Source of the DNA: Firmicutes bacterium ADurb.Bin080
GTDB taxonomy: Bacteria > Bacillota > Clostridia > Christensenellales > DTU072
Direction: 5' to 3'
NCBI GenBank assembly: GCA_002070965.1
Contig: MWEH01000108.1
Span: 1 to 60,703 of the forward strand
Length of the DNA stretch: 60,703 nucleotides
Shown: in pieces, positions 42,347 to 51,817 of the stretch
How positions within the stretch are numbered: position 1 is the stretch's first letter
Layout: each line of letters starts with the position of its first letter
The notes under the pieces: generated by a model
The model's database searches: none
What the model was told of the DNA's origin: nothing
The model's input: only the letters and a program-made list of their open reading frames with translations
Made by a program: the position numbers and the translations under genes

Positions 42347-43177
42347 ATGGGAGTAAAAAGATATAGACCAACAACCCCCGGACGTCGTGGAATGAGTGTG
42401 TTGGATTATTCACACATTACTACTACGGAACCTGAGAAAAGTTTACTAGTAAGTAAAAATAGTCAGGCAGGGAGAAACGCAAACGGTAGAATCACCGTTA
42501 GGCACCAAGGTGGTGGCAACAGGGTTAAATATAGAATCATTGATTTCAAAAGAGATAAAGATGCTATACCAGCAAAAGTTGCGACGATTGAATATGATCC
42601 AAACCGCACTGCTAATATTGCGCTTTTGAATTATGCGGATGGCGAAAAAAGATATATATTGGCCCCCTTGGGACTTAGTGTTGGTGATGAAATTATAAGC
42701 GGGACAGAAGGAATAGACATCAAGACCGGGAATACACTTCCCTTGGCTAATATACCCGTGGGTACAATGATTCACAACATTGAACTTCAACCCAAAAGAG
42801 GAGGACAAATTGCACGTTCTGCCGGAGCTTCCGCTCAGCTTATGGCTAAAGAGGGAGGAAAGGCTACTCTTCGTATGCCAAGTGGTGAGATGAGATACGT
42901 GCCTGTACAGTGTAGAGCTACAATTGGTCAAATCGGCAATCTTGATTATGAGAATGTAAGCTTGGGTAAAGCCGGAAGGCACAGACATATGGGTGTCAGA
43001 CCTTCAGTTAGAGGTGTTGTTATGAATCCTTGTGATCACCCGCATGGTGGTGGAGAAGGCAAATCTCCTATTGGAATGCCTTCACCAGTAACCCCCTGGG
43101 GCGTTCCTACTCTTGGATACAAGACAAGGAATAAGAAAGCACGCTCAAATAAAATGATTATTAAACGTATCAACTAG
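42347..43177 (+). CDS. rplB: Ribosomal protein L2
   Basis: A 276-residue protein needed for subunit joining and peptidyl transfer. The N-terminal [20 protein letters not shown], the [15 protein letters not shown] segment and the C-terminal [13 protein letters not shown] are conserved; the last holds the functionally important His. Length is standard. GGAGG precedes the ATG. Confidence 0.97.
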   Translation: MGVKRYRPTTPGRRGMSVLDYSHITTTEPEKSLLVSKNSQAGRNANGRITVRHQGGGNRVKYRIIDFKRDKDAIPAKVATIEYDPNRTANIALLNYADGEKRYILAPLGLSVGDEIISGTEGIDIKTGNTLPLANIPVGTMIHNIELQPKRGGQIARSAGASAQLMAKEGGKATLRMPSGEMRYVPVQCRATIGQIGNLDYENVSLGKAGRHRHMGVRPSVRGVVMNPCDHPHGGGEGKSPIGMPSPVTPWGVPTLGYKTRNKKARSNKMIIKRIN

Positions 43178-43188
43178 GAGGAATAAGT

Positions 43189-43476
43189 ATGAGCAGATCT
43201 ATTAAAAAAGGCCCGTTTGTTGCCGATCATCTTATGAAGAAAGTTGAGGCCATGAATGCTTCTGGAGAAAAGAAACCAATAAAGACTTGGTCACGTTCTT
43301 CCACGATTTTTCCTCAATTTGTTGGCCACACATTTGCAGTGCATGATGGAAAGAAGCATGTTGCAGTGTATGTTACAGAAGATATGGTTGGGCTAAAGCT
43401 TGGTGAGTTTGCCCCAACAAGAACTTTCCGTGGGCACGGAGGAGCAAAATCAACTGCTCCGGCGCCAAAGAAGTAG
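43189..43476 (+). CDS. rpsS: Ribosomal protein S19
   Basis: A 95-residue head protein of the small subunit that contacts S13 and the A-site t[42 protein letters not shown] and [16 protein letters not shown] are the family signature. GGAGG lies eight bases upstream. It sits between rplB and rplV as usual. Confidence 0.97.
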   Translation: MSRSIKKGPFVADHLMKKVEAMNASGEKKPIKTWSRSSTIFPQFVGHTFAVHDGKKHVAVYVTEDMVGLKLGEFAPTRTFRGHGGAKSTAPAPKK

Positions 43477-43485
43477 GAGGGACGT

Positions 43486-43875
43486 ATGGCTACAAGAATC
43501 AGAGAGAAAACAAAAACGCGCGAGGAAGCTAAAGATATCAGACCTCAAGCAAAAGCAAAGTATATTAGGATATCTGCAAATAAAGTAAATGCGACCTTGG
43601 CACTAATTCGTGGGAAAAAGTATACCGAAGCCGTTGCTATTCTTAACAACATGAATAAGTCTTCAAGCGAACCGGTCTTAAAAGCCCTGAATTCTGCTGC
43701 TGCAAATGCTGAAAACAATCTTAATATGAATAAGGACTCATTAGTTGTTGCAAGGGCTGTAGCTGAACAAGGTCCTACTCTAAAAAGATTTAGAGCAAGG
43801 GCGAAGGGCAGAGGAGCAAGAATATTGAAACGTACAAGCCACATTTCAGTTGTGCTTGCAGAGATACAAGGATAG
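43486..43875 (+). CDS. rplV: Ribosomal protein L22 with N-terminal extension
   Basis: A 129-residue protein whose hairpin lines the exit tunnel. The core YIRISANKVNATLALIRGK begins only at about residue 26, while most L22 proteins are about 110 residues. The first 22-25 residues are therefore a charged extension (REKTKTREEAKD). The hairpin region RFRARAKGRGARILKRTSHI near the C-terminus is normal. A GGAGG site precedes the ATG, supporting this start. Confidence 0.96.
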   Translation: MATRIREKTKTREEAKDIRPQAKAKYIRISANKVNATLALIRGKKYTEAVAILNNMNKSSSEPVLKALNSAAANAENNLNMNKDSLVVARAVAEQGPTLKRFRARAKGRGARILKRTSHISVVLAEIQG

Positions 43876-43889
43876 GAGGATAGAGAGAA

Positions 43890-44612
43890 ATGGGACAAAA
43901 GATTAATCCGACAGGCTTTAGAGTTGGTGTCATATATCCTTTCAATAGTACTTGGTACGCTGGCAAGAAGGATTTTGGCAAATTTCTGAAAGAGGATTAC
44001 TTAATTCGGGGATATATTAAGAAAAATTATTATGATGCAGCCATTTCAAAAATAATTATTGAGAGAGCCGCTGAAAATATAAAAATCGATGTGTATTGTG
44101 GAAGAGTTGGTGTTGCTGTTGGTAAGAAGCTTGATGCAAGAAGTAACGCTGGAGATCAAAATCAGACTTCCTCACAATCGACCACAACTACTGAAAAAGG
44201 CATTAATGATATCAACAATGCTATCAGAAAGATAGTGGGAAAAGAGAGAAATTTTAATGTTAATATTCACGAGATAAAAAACACCGATCTTGATGCACAG
44301 TTAGTGGCCGAAAATATTGCTGCTCAACTAGAAAAAAGAACACCTTTTCGCAGAGCCATGAAGGGCGCTATGAGCAGGACTCTTAAGGCTGGAGCAAAGG
44401 GAATTAAGGCGATGGTCAGTGGTAGATTAGATGGAAATGAAATAGCTAGATCTGAAAGTTATCATGAAGGATCCATTCCTTTACAGACAATGAGAGCTGA
44501 TATAGATTACGGTTTTTCGAAAGCCCAGACCACATATGGTGTGTTGGGAGTAAAAGTTTGGATATATAAGGGAGAGATTTTCGAAAAATCAGGAAAAGGA
44601 GGTAATAACTAA
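43890..44612 (+). CDS. rpsC: Ribosomal protein S3 with an insertion in the KH domain
   Basis: A 240-residue small-subunit protein at the mRNA entry, where it helps unwind m[16 protein letters not shown], the C-terminal [18 protein letters not shown] and [23 protein letters not shown] are classical. The KH GXXG loop, normally GKKG, is interrupted. GKK (78-80) is followed by about 23 residues rich in Ser, Thr, Gln and Asn before the helix resumes at [12 protein letters not shown] (104-115). The reading frame is clean and flanking regions align, so this is a real insertion and not a frameshift. Confidence 0.96.
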   Translation: MGQKINPTGFRVGVIYPFNSTWYAGKKDFGKFLKEDYLIRGYIKKNYYDAAISKIIIERAAENIKIDVYCGRVGVAVGKKLDARSNAGDQNQTSSQSTTTTEKGINDINNAIRKIVGKERNFNVNIHEIKNTDLDAQLVAENIAAQLEKRTPFRRAMKGAMSRTLKAGAKGIKAMVSGRLDGNEIARSESYHEGSIPLQTMRADIDYGFSKAQTTYGVLGVKVWIYKGEIFEKSGKGGNN

Positions 44613-44613
44613 T

Positions 44614-45048
44614 ATGTTAATGCCTAAGAGAGTAAAAAGAAGAAAACAACACCTTACAAAAACTAAGGGAAGAGCGGCTGTTGGTAACAAAATAGCTTAT
44701 GGAGAATTTGGATTGATCGCACTTGAACCAGGAAGAATCACAAGTAACCAAATCGAGGCAGCTCGTGTTGCAATGACAAGGTATATCAAGCGTGGAGGAC
44801 AAGTTTGGGTAAATATTTTCCCCCATATGTCAGTAACCCAGAAACCTGCAGAGACTCGTATGGGAAGTGGAAAAGGAACCCCAGAATATTGGATAGCTGT
44901 AGTTAAGCCAGACAGAGTTTTATTTGAAATGGGTGGAATAACTGAAGCCCTTGCAAGAGAGGCCTTAAGATTAGCTGCACAAAAACTTCCAATAAAATGC
45001 AAGTTTGCAAAGAAGACTGATTTAGTGGAACAAGGCGGTGAAGCATAA
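44614..45048 (+). CDS. rplP: Ribosomal protein L16
   Basis: A 144-residue large-subunit protein near the A-site tRNA elbow. [34 protein letters not shown] and [19 protein letters not shown]-like sequence are diagnostic. GGAGG is 11 bases from ATG 44614 and 17 from the second ATG, so the first is preferred. Length is normal. Confidence 0.97.
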   Translation: MLMPKRVKRRKQHLTKTKGRAAVGNKIAYGEFGLIALEPGRITSNQIEAARVAMTRYIKRGGQVWVNIFPHMSVTQKPAETRMGSGKGTPEYWIAVVKPDRVLFEMGGITEALAREALRLAAQKLPIKCKFAKKTDLVEQGGEA

Positions 45049-45293
45049 TGAAATCAAATACTTTTTTTGAAATGACCAATGAGGAATTGAACAATAAAGT
45101 TCAAGAGTTAAAAAAACAACTGTTTGAGTTGCGCTTTAAACAATCCGTATCTAAGTTGTCAAACCCGTTAAGCATAAATGAGTGTAAAAAAGATATAGCT
45201 AGAGCTCTTACAATTCTTCGTCAAAGACAACTCGGGATTTCCGAAGAACCTACGAAGACAGTAAAGAAAAAGACATCTAAGTCTAAGGCATAA
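45048..45293 (+). CDS. rpmC: Ribosomal protein L29
   Basis: An 81-residue helical protein at the tunnel exit, next to L23. MTNEELNNKVQELKKQLFELRFKQ and KDIARALTILRQRQ are typical. A Lys/Ser/Thr-rich tail of about a dozen residues (TVKKKTSKSKA) makes it slightly longer than the usual 65-70. Its start overlaps the rplP stop (TAATG). Confidence 0.96.
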   Translation: MKSNTFFEMTNEELNNKVQELKKQLFELRFKQSVSKLSNPLSINECKKDIARALTILRQRQLGISEEPTKTVKKKTSKSKA

Positions 45294-45308
45294 TCGGAGG
45301 AGTTTGAA

Positions 45309-45566
45309 ATGGAAGAAAGAAATTTAAGGAAGACTAGAGTTGGTGAAGTCGTAAGTAATACAATGGATAAGACCATTGTAATTAAAATTGAAAAGAGAAC
45401 CAAGCATCCAGTTTACAAAAAGTACATTGTTAGATCCAAGAAACTATATGCTCATGACGAAAATAATGAATGTACTGTTGGTGATATAGTTGAAGTAATG
45501 GAGACAAGGCCCATTTCGAAGAATAAGCGGTGGCGTCTTGTACGTATAGTTGAGAAAGCAAAATAG
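45309..45566 (+). CDS. rpsQ: Ribosomal protein S17
   Basis: An 85-residue OB-fold protein that binds 16S rRNA early in assembly. [19 protein letters not shown] and [16 protein letters not shown] are conserved, as is the [24 protein letters not shown] region. GGAGG is placed normally. Length is standard. Confidence 0.97.
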   Translation: MEERNLRKTRVGEVVSNTMDKTIVIKIEKRTKHPVYKKYIVRSKKLYAHDENNECTVGDIVEVMETRPISKNKRWRLVRIVEKAK

Positions 45567-45578
45567 GAGGCAATACAT

Positions 45579-45953
45579 ATGATACAACCTCAAACAAGAT
45601 TGAAAGTTGCTGATAATACTGGTGCTAAGGAGATAATGTGCATACGTGTTCTTGGCGGATCTTTTGTTAGAAGCGGTGGAATTGGAGATGTAATAGTAGC
45701 TTCTGTAAAAACAGCTACTACTGGAGGAATTGTTAAAAAGGGCGATGTAATCAAAGCGGTTATAGTAAGAACCCACAAAGAGTTGCAACGCAAGGATGGG
45801 ACAGTTATAAGATTTGATGATAACGCAGCTGTAATAATAGATAATCTCGTTCAAAAACAACCTAAGGGAACTCATATCTTTGGACCTATCGCTAGAGAAT
45901 TAAGAGAAAAGGGATATATGAAAATTATTTCTCTTGCTCCGGAAGTAATATAG
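45579..45953 (+). CDS. rplN: Ribosomal protein L14
   Basis: A 124-residue beta-barrel protein at the subunit interface and the binding site of the silencing factor Rsf[44 protein letters not shown]-like sequence and [23 protein letters not shown] are diagnostic. GGAGG precedes the ATG. Nothing unusual is seen. Confidence 0.97.
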   Translation: MIQPQTRLKVADNTGAKEIMCIRVLGGSFVRSGGIGDVIVASVKTATTGGIVKKGDVIKAVIVRTHKELQRKDGTVIRFDDNAAVIIDNLVQKQPKGTHIFGPIARELREKGYMKIISLAPEVI

Positions 45954-45963
45954 GAGGCATATG

Positions 45964-46518
45964 ATGGCTAAAACAAAACTTCGTAAAGATGATTATATTA
46001 TGATTATCTCTGGAAAAGATAAGGGTAAGACTGCCCAAGTTATTTCTGTTGATTCGGATAAAAATAGAGTTTTTGTAGAAGGCAATAATTTGGCTTCGGT
46101 AAACACTAAAGCTGTAAAAGCAAGAAAGGCCAGTGAACAGAGTGGGTTAATCAAGAGACCTGGAAGCATTGATATTAGCAACGTTTTGCCTGTTTGCGCT
46201 TCCTGTGGAAAACCTACAAGAATTGGCATGGAAGTTGTTGATGGGAAGAAAGTTCGCGTTTGTAAGAAATGTGGGGCTGTTTTAGTTACAAAGAAAGCAG
46301 CTGCAAAAGCTGCTGCAAAAGCAACAGTTAGAAAAAAGGTCGCAGTAAAGAAATCCGAAACGGACTTAGAGGCGACAAATAATAATACTCAAGATGTTGT
46401 GCTAGCTCCAGAGGGAATTCAAGAAGAGAACAAAACTAAAACAACGGTAAAAACCAGAAAGAAAATTGAGAAAACAGCAACCGATTCGGAAAGTAACGGT
46501 TCCGCTGAAGATAAATAA
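45964..46518 (+). CDS. rplX: Ribosomal protein L24 with long C-terminal tail
   Basis: A 184-residue L24; the family is normally 100-110. The KOW motif [13 protein letters not shown] and the [27 protein letters not shown] zinc-ribbon-like segment (about 78-102) are complete. From about residue 108 an 80-residue tail begins with Ala/Lys repeats and continues as a Lys/Thr/Glu/Ser low-complexity region ending SAEDK. ATG 45964 is chosen because GGAGG is six bases away; ATG 45961 is only three away. The tail is in frame up to the usual spacing before rplE. Confidence 0.95.
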   Translation: MAKTKLRKDDYIMIISGKDKGKTAQVISVDSDKNRVFVEGNNLASVNTKAVKARKASEQSGLIKRPGSIDISNVLPVCASCGKPTRIGMEVVDGKKVRVCKKCGAVLVTKKAAAKAAAKATVRKKVAVKKSETDLEATNNNTQDVVLAPEGIQEENKTKTTVKTRKKIEKTATDSESNGSAEDK

Positions 46519-46529
46519 GGAGGCGCAAG

Positions 46530-47120
46530 ATGGCTAGCAAAAAAGAAGCAGTTGTAAAAGAGGCTCCTGCGCAAAGAGAAGTAAGAAGACTTCAAATCAA
46601 GTTTAGAGAAGAAATTATCCCGGCTATGATGAAAAAGTTTAGTTACGGATCTGTAATGGAAGTGCCTAAACTTGAAAAAATTGTCTTAAATATGCGTTTG
46701 GGTGACGTAAAAGATAATGCAAAGAGCATGCAACTTGCAATAAAAGAGTTAGAAACTATTTCTGGGCAAAAAGCAGTAGTTACTAAGGCTAAAAAATCAG
46801 TTGCAAACTTTAAAATTAGACAAGGACAGTCGGTCGCAGCTATGGTCACTCTTAGGGCAGATCGTATGTGGGATTTTTTTGATAAATTGGTTTCAATAGC
46901 TCTACCCCGTGTTAGAGACTTTAAGGGAATTTCCCCTAAAGCTTTTGATGGAAGAGGTAACTATGCACTTGGAATTAAGGAACAACTTATTTTCCCAGAA
47001 GTATCATATGACGAAATCGAACATGTTCGTGGATTTGATATAAGTTTTGTTACTACAGCTAAGACAGACGAGGAAGCAAAAGAACTTCTCACTCTTCTTG
47101 GAATGCCCTTTGCGAAGTAG
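46530..47120 (+). CDS. rplE: Ribosomal protein L5 with N-terminal extension
   Basis: A 196-residue protein of the central protuberance that binds 5S rRNA and contacts the P-site tRNA. The usual start ([29 protein letters not shown]) comes after about 23 extra residues rich in Lys, Glu and Ala. [22 protein letters not shown] and the [20 protein letters not shown] segments are conserved. GGAGG before ATG 46530 supports the longer form; no good site precedes a shorter start. Confidence 0.96.
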   Translation: MASKKEAVVKEAPAQREVRRLQIKFREEIIPAMMKKFSYGSVMEVPKLEKIVLNMRLGDVKDNAKSMQLAIKELETISGQKAVVTKAKKSVANFKIRQGQSVAAMVTLRADRMWDFFDKLVSIALPRVRDFKGISPKAFDGRGNYALGIKEQLIFPEVSYDEIEHVRGFDISFVTTAKTDEEAKELLTLLGMPFAK

Positions 47121-47129
47121 GAGGTAATT

Positions 47130-47315
47130 ATGGCAAAAAAATCAATGATCAATAAACAACAGAGGAAACAAAAGTTTTCCACTCGTGAGTATACACGTTG
47201 TTCAATATGCGGAAGACCACATGCCGTTTTGCGTAAGTACGGTATATGCAGAATATGTTTTAGAGAGCTTGCTTACAAGGGGCAAATCCCCGGTGTTCGT
47301 AAAGCCAGCTGGTAG
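47130..47315 (+). CDS. rpsZ: Ribosomal protein S14, zinc type
   Basis: A 61-residue zinc-binding S14 of the small-subunit head. The ligands are Cys 24, 27, 40 and 43 (CX2C-X12-CX2C). [20 protein letters not shown] and the C-terminal [11 protein letters not shown] are typical of the short C+ form found in Gram-positive bacteria. GGAGG precedes it. Confidence 0.97.
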   Translation: MAKKSMINKQQRKQKFSTREYTRCSICGRPHAVLRKYGICRICFRELAYKGQIPGVRKASW

Positions 47316-47326
47316 GAGGTAGAAAT

Positions 47327-47728
47327 ATGACAATGACAGATCCAATTGCAGATATGCTTACTCGTATAAGAAACGGATTGGCCGCTAAAAGCCACTTCGT
47401 GGATATGCCCTCTAGCAAAATTAAACAAGCTATTGCAGATATATTAGTGGAGGAAGGTTATTTGGAATCAGCTTCAGTTGTTCAAACTGAAGGTCAGATT
47501 CAAGACACCTTACATGTTGTACTTAAGTACATTAACAAAGAGAAAGCAATCAAGGGACTTAAGAGAATCAGTAAACCGCGCTTGCGTGTTTACGCAAAAG
47601 CGACTGCTCTTCCAAAGGTCTTGGGCGGAATGGGTGTAGCGTTGATTTCAACTTCTAGTGGCGTTATGACTGACAAAAAGGCTAGAGAAATCGGAGCTGG
47701 CGGCGAAGTTATAGCTTACATTTGGTAG
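47327..47728 (+). CDS. rpsH: Ribosomal protein S8
   Basis: A 133-residue 16S rRNA-binding protein important for assembly of the platform. In E. coli it represses the spc operon. [15 protein letters not shown] and the C-terminal [31 protein letters not shown] are diagnostic. ATG 47327 has GGAGG seven bases upstream. Length is standard. Confidence 0.97.
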   Translation: MTMTDPIADMLTRIRNGLAAKSHFVDMPSSKIKQAIADILVEEGYLESASVVQTEGQIQDTLHVVLKYINKEKAIKGLKRISKPRLRVYAKATALPKVLGGMGVALISTSSGVMTDKKAREIGAGGEVIAYIW

Positions 47729-47738
47729 GAGGTAAATA

Positions 47739-48287
47739 ATGTCTAGAATAGGTGTAAAAAGTATCAAATTAGGCCCTAATACCACTTTTAATATTAGTGA
47801 AGAGGGTTTGATAACAGTTAAGGGCCCGAAGGGGACATTAAAGCAACAAGTTGCAGACGCTGCAAAGATTGACTTCCAAAATAAGCAAGGTGTTTTGCAC
47901 CTTATTTCAAAAGAAGAGGATGTTAAGCAAAATGCTATGCATGGTCTATATCGGTCTCTTATTGCTAACATGGTGATAGGCGTTGAAAAAGGTTTTGAAA
48001 AAAGACTAATTGTTAACGGTGTTGGGTATAAGGTTGCAATGCAGGGCAAAACTCTGGTGATGAATATTGGATACAGCAAACCTGTAAATTTTGAGACTCC
48101 GGAAGGAATTACTCTTTCTGTGGCAGGACCTACAGAAATAGTCGTTGAAGGGTGTGACAAAACTGTGGTGGGTCAATGTGCTGCAGACATTAAAGCAAAG
48201 AGAAAACCTGAACCGTATCATGGGTATGGAATAAGGTATAAAGATGAAGTTATTCTCCGTAAAGAAATTAAAGCTGCGGGTAAATAG
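47739..48287 (+). CDS. rplF: Ribosomal protein L6
   Basis: A 182-residue two-domain protein at the base of the L7/L12 stalk. MSRIGVKSIKLG, ITVKGPKGTLKQQV and the second-domain GYSKPVNFETPEGITLSV and KPEPYHGYGIRYKDEVI segments are conserved. GGAGG upstream; ordinary length. Confidence 0.97.
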   Translation: MSRIGVKSIKLGPNTTFNISEEGLITVKGPKGTLKQQVADAAKIDFQNKQGVLHLISKEEDVKQNAMHGLYRSLIANMVIGVEKGFEKRLIVNGVGYKVAMQGKTLVMNIGYSKPVNFETPEGITLSVAGPTEIVVEGCDKTVVGQCAADIKAKRKPEPYHGYGIRYKDEVILRKEIKAAGK

Positions 48288-48295
48288 GAGGACTT

Positions 48296-48664
48296 ATGAT
48301 TAATAAACCAAATAAGAATGTAATAAGGCAGAAACGCCATCTTAGGATTAGAAAGGATATTAATGGCTCACAAAAATGTCCTCGCCTAAATGTATACAGA
48401 TCAACATCTCATATTTATGGCCAACTGATAGATGATGTGTCCGGAAATACTTTGGTTTCAGCAAATTCTGTTGAAAAAGAAATATCTGTTCAGTTAAAGG
48501 GGAAGAATAAAGTCCAACAGGCTTCTTTAGTAGGAGAGATATTAGGGAAGAGGGCTATTGAAATGGGCTATAATGTAATAGTATTTGACAGAGGCGGGTA
48601 TCTCTATACTGGTAGAGTTGCAGCTTTTGCAGACGGCGCAAGAAAAGCCGGACTTAATTTTTAG
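48296..48664 (+). CDS. rplR: Ribosomal protein L18
   Basis: A 122-residue 5S rRNA-binding protein of the central protuberance. [21 protein letters not shown]-like N-terminus, [15 protein letters not shown] and the C-terminal [20 protein letters not shown] are typical. GGAGG lies close to the ATG. It forms the 5S complex with L5, encoded upstream. Confidence 0.97.
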   Translation: MINKPNKNVIRQKRHLRIRKDINGSQKCPRLNVYRSTSHIYGQLIDDVSGNTLVSANSVEKEISVQLKGKNKVQQASLVGEILGKRAIEMGYNVIVFDRGGYLYTGRVAAFADGARKAGLNF

Positions 48665-48675
48665 GAGATTTTTAT

Positions 48676-49197
48676 ATGGCAAGGAATGATAATAAAGAGA
48701 GATTCAATAAAGAACCCAAAGACGAGTTGATTGTTAAGACCGTTGATATTAAGCGTGTTGCAAAAGTAGTTAAAGGTGGAAGAAATATGAGGTTTTCTGC
48801 CCTGGTCGTAGTTGGAGATGGACAAGGTAAAGTCGGCTGTGCGGTTGGTAAAGCAAAGGAAGTGCCAGAAGCAATAAAAAAAGCGGAGAAAGCTGCAACA
48901 AGCGAAATGTGTTCAATCGCCAGAAAGGGTACAACGATTCCTCACGAGGTAATAGGCGTATACGGAAGAGGAAAGGTAATAATGATTCCTGCTGAACAAG
49001 GAGCTGGTGTTATTGCTGGAGGTCCGGTGCGTGCTGTATTAGAGGCTTGCGGAATATCAGATATAAGGACTAAGTCCATCGGCACGAATAATCCAGTCAA
49101 TTGTGTTAAGGCGACTGTTGAAGGACTCAAGAGCTTGAGAACAGTTGAACAAGTCGCAGCACTTCGTGGGAAAAAAGTCGAAGAGATTTTGGGCTAG
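48676..49197 (+). CDS. rpsE: Ribosomal protein S5
   Basis: A 173-residue protein important for decoding accuracy and mRNA entry, adjacent to S3 and S4. [19 protein letters not shown]-like sequence, [18 protein letters not shown] and the [22 protein letters not shown] region are diagnostic. Length is standard. Confidence 0.97.
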   Translation: MARNDNKERFNKEPKDELIVKTVDIKRVAKVVKGGRNMRFSALVVVGDGQGKVGCAVGKAKEVPEAIKKAEKAATSEMCSIARKGTTIPHEVIGVYGRGKVIMIPAEQGAGVIAGGPVRAVLEACGISDIRTKSIGTNNPVNCVKATVEGLKSLRTVEQVAALRGKKVEEILG

Positions 49198-49208
49198 GGA
49201 GGTAAGTA

Positions 49209-49391
49209 ATGTCAAAAATTAAAGTAACTCTAATGAAGAGTACCATTGGTTGCTTGAAGAACCAAATAGAAACTGTTACGGCCCTCGGACTTCATAAGAT
49301 CGGGCAAACGAAGATTCACGATGATAATGAAGTAATTAGAGGAATGATCTTCAAGGTAAAACATATGGTTCAGGTGGAAGAAGTAAAATAA
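49209..49391 (+). CDS. rpmD: Ribosomal protein L30
   Basis: A 60-residue large-subunit protein with the short bacterial form. KVTLMKSTIGCLKNQIETV and LGLHKIGQTKIHDDN are typical. GGAGG precedes the ATG. It lies between rpsE and rplO as in other spc operons. Confidence 0.96.
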   Translation: MSKIKVTLMKSTIGCLKNQIETVTALGLHKIGQTKIHDDNEVIRGMIFKVKHMVQVEEVK

Positions 49392-49404
49392 ATAGGAGAA
49401 TATT

Positions 49405-49848
49405 ATGAAATTACATACAATTGCTCCTGCGGATGGCGCAGTGAAGTCTTCCAAAAGAATAGGAAGAGGTATAGGTTCAGGACACGGAAAAACAAGTACT
49501 AAAGGACATAAAGGACAATGGGCTAGAAGCGGTGGTGGCGTTCGTCCTGGTTTTGAGGGAGGCCAAATGCCCTTGACAAGACGTATCCCGAAGAGAGGTT
49601 TTAACAACCAGTTTTCAGTCGAATACAGTATTGTTAACTTGGGGGATTTAAACGCTTTTGAAGAAGGGACCTTGATTAATGCTGATCTCTTACTTGATGA
49701 AGGAATCATTGGTAAATTATCAGTATCAGGAGTTAAAGTTCTTGGAGATGGAGAGTTAACGAAGCCACTTACAATTCAAGCCGCGAAATTTTCAAAATCA
49801 GCTTTAGAAAAGATTGAAAAGGCAGGCGGAAAAGCAGAGGTACTTTAA
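49405..49848 (+). CDS. rplO: Ribosomal protein L15
   Basis: A 147-residue large-subunit assembly protein. The N-terminal glycine-rich RNA-binding part ([20 protein letters not shown], then [23 protein letters not shown]) is classical, followed by a small globular domain. Its last base overlaps the secY start. Confidence 0.97.
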   Translation: MKLHTIAPADGAVKSSKRIGRGIGSGHGKTSTKGHKGQWARSGGGVRPGFEGGQMPLTRRIPKRGFNNQFSVEYSIVNLGDLNAFEEGTLINADLLLDEGIIGKLSVSGVKVLGDGELTKPLTIQAAKFSKSALEKIEKAGGKAEVL

Positions 49849-51191
49849 TGTTTAGGACTATTATAAACGCTTTTAAAGATAAAGAAATAAGGAAGAAGAT
49901 TCTTTTTACTCTTGCTCTTTTACTAATGTATAGGATTGGTTGTTTTGTTCCGATCCCTGGGTTGGATGTTCAGGCTATGGGTTTAACAACTATAGCCAAC
50001 AATGATTTTCTTCAGTTGTTGTCTACTGTCACTGGGTCAGCTTTCTCCAATGGTACAATTTTTGCGTTAGGAATAGTTCCTTTTATTAATTCTTACATTA
50101 TTATGGAACTCCTTACCTTAATAATACCTAAGCTTGGTAAACTTGCTAAGGAAGGAGAGGATGGAAGAAAGAAAATAACACAATACACCAGGTATGTAGC
50201 AATTCTTCTAGCTTTAGTTCAAGCGATCGGAATTATGTTCGTTTGGAGGGAGTATATAAGCCCAGTATTTGGGATAACTCCTGATGCCGCGGCCAATAAT
50301 GTCAATGAGATTTTTACTATGATTTGTATAGTAATTATACTCGTAGGTGGGTCTTCATTGGTCATGTGGATTGGCGAGAGAATAACTGAATATGGGGTTG
50401 GAAATGGAACCTCCCTTATTATTTTCATTGGTATAGTTTCTTCCTTGGGTTCTACCATTTTAAACGCATTTATTACAATACCACAGCAAGTGCAAAGTGG
50501 TAACAGCACAGGAATATGGTTTTTACTTGGATTCTTTGCTATTATTTTTCTCCTGATTTTAGCCATCGTTTATGTTGACATGTCAGAAAGAAGAATAGGA
50601 GTAATTTACTCGGGTGGCAGAATTGTTGGGAATAGACAAACGCAATCTCAAACGACATACATACCTTTAAAGGTTAGTGCCGGGGGTGTTATGCCTATAA
50701 TTTTTGCATCCTCACTTATCATGTTCCCTCAAATGATTATTCAATTCGGGGGATGGAGTACTTCCAAATTTGGCCTATTTTGGTCGGAGTGGATGGGTAC
50801 AAATGGAAATTTATATGCCCCGTTTATGTTTTTCTTGATAATTTTCTTTGCGTATTTTTATGCTCAAATTCAATTTGATCCAGATGATGTTGCGAGGAAT
50901 CTTAAAGAGAGGGGAGGCACGCTTGTCGGCGGTATTTCTCCTGGGAAACCTACTTCAGATTATTTAAGACGTATCAATAATAGATTAACACTTTTTGGGG
51001 CGTTGTTCTTGGCTACAATAGCTTTGGTCCCAACACTAATTCTACAACAGGTTGATGGTTTCTCCGATCTCGGATTTGGACAAGCTTTCTCAGCAACTGG
51101 TTTGTTGATTGTTGTTTCAGTTGCCTTGGAATTTGATAAACAGTTACAAGGGCAGTTACTTGTTAAGAATAATAAAGGATTTTTGAAATAA
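49848..51191 (+). CDS. secY: Protein translocase subunit SecY
   Basis: A 447-residue channel protein with ten membrane helices. The cytoplasmic N-terminus is followed by LLMYRIGCFVPIPGLD, the plug region LLSTVTGSAFSNGTIFALGIVPFINSYI, GIGERITEYGVGNGTS-like sequence and the long C5 loop ERGGTLVGGISPGKPTSDYL. GAGG lies in the rplO end and the TAATG overlap couples it to L15. It forms the Sec translocon with SecE and SecG, which are not in this window. Confidence 0.97.
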   Translation: MFRTIINAFKDKEIRKKILFTLALLLMYRIGCFVPIPGLDVQAMGLTTIANNDFLQLLSTVTGSAFSNGTIFALGIVPFINSYIIMELLTLIIPKLGKLAKEGEDGRKKITQYTRYVAILLALVQAIGIMFVWREYISPVFGITPDAAANNVNEIFTMICIVIILVGGSSLVMWIGERITEYGVGNGTSLIIFIGIVSSLGSTILNAFITIPQQVQSGNSTGIWFLLGFFAIIFLLILAIVYVDMSERRIGVIYSGGRIVGNRQTQSQTTYIPLKVSAGGVMPIIFASSLIMFPQMIIQFGGWSTSKFGLFWSEWMGTNGNLYAPFMFFLIIFFAYFYAQIQFDPDDVARNLKERGGTLVGGISPGKPTSDYLRRINNRLTLFGALFLATIALVPTLILQQVDGFSDLGFGQAFSATGLLIVVSVALEFDKQLQGQLLVKNNKGFLK

Positions 51192-51817
51192 TGAATATTG
51201 TGTTGTTAGGCGCACCCGGCGCAGGAAAAGGGTCTCAAGCTGTTGTTATGTCTGCCCACTATGGTATTCCTCATATTTCAACAGGAGATGTATTGAGAGC
51301 GAATATAAAAAACCAAACCGAAATTGGTAAGTATGCCAAGCAATTTATTGAGAAAGGTCTACTTGTTCCAGATGAAGTAGTTGACAAGATTGTTGCAAAT
51401 AGAATTTCAGAAGAAGATTGCAAGAAAGGTTTTATATTAGACGGGTATCCAAGAACCATTAATCAAGCGGACGCTTTAGGCGGAATAACAAAATTAGATT
51501 ATGTGATAGTAATAGATGTTGATTATTCTGTAATAGTAAAAAGAATATCTGGAAGAAGAATGTGTAGTTGCGGCGCAACATATAATACAAGTACTTATGA
51601 TAGATCTGATTGTGCCGTTTGTGGTAAAAAATTATTTACTAGAGATGATGATAAAGAAGAGACTGTATTAAAAAGACTTGAAGTATATGAAAAAAACACA
51701 GCACCGCTTCTGGATTATTATTCAAAGAAAGGATTGATTCTCAAGGTTGATGGAAGCGAAACAGTGGAAAAGACCTTTGAAAATGTACTTAAGGCACTAA
51801 ATAATGCTAACAATTAA
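51191..51817 (+). CDS. adk: Adenylate kinase, zinc-lid type
   Basis: A 208-residue enzyme that converts AMP and ATP to two ADP. The P-loop GAPGAGKGSQ is at 7-16; ISTGDVLRA binds AMP; FILDGYPRT is at 81-89. The lid has Cys 125, 127, 141 and 144 and probably binds zinc. The first pair is CXC instead of the usual CX2C, one residue shorter than in most zinc-lid enzymes. The start overlaps the secY stop, and the 3' end overlaps map by 14 bases. Confidence 0.96.
   Translation: MNIVLLGAPGAGKGSQAVVMSAHYGIPHISTGDVLRANIKNQTEIGKYAKQFIEKGLLVPDEVVDKIVANRISEEDCKKGFILDGYPRTINQADALGGITKLDYVIVIDVDYSVIVKRISGRRMCSCGATYNTSTYDRSDCAVCGKKLFTRDDDKEETVLKRLEVYEKNTAPLLDYYSKKGLILKVDGSETVEKTFENVLKALNNANN

Noticed and set aside
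42446-42988. A 180-codon open frame on the minus strand inside rplB
   Set aside because: It is a shadow of the L2 coding sequence, without ribosome-binding site or recognisable motif.
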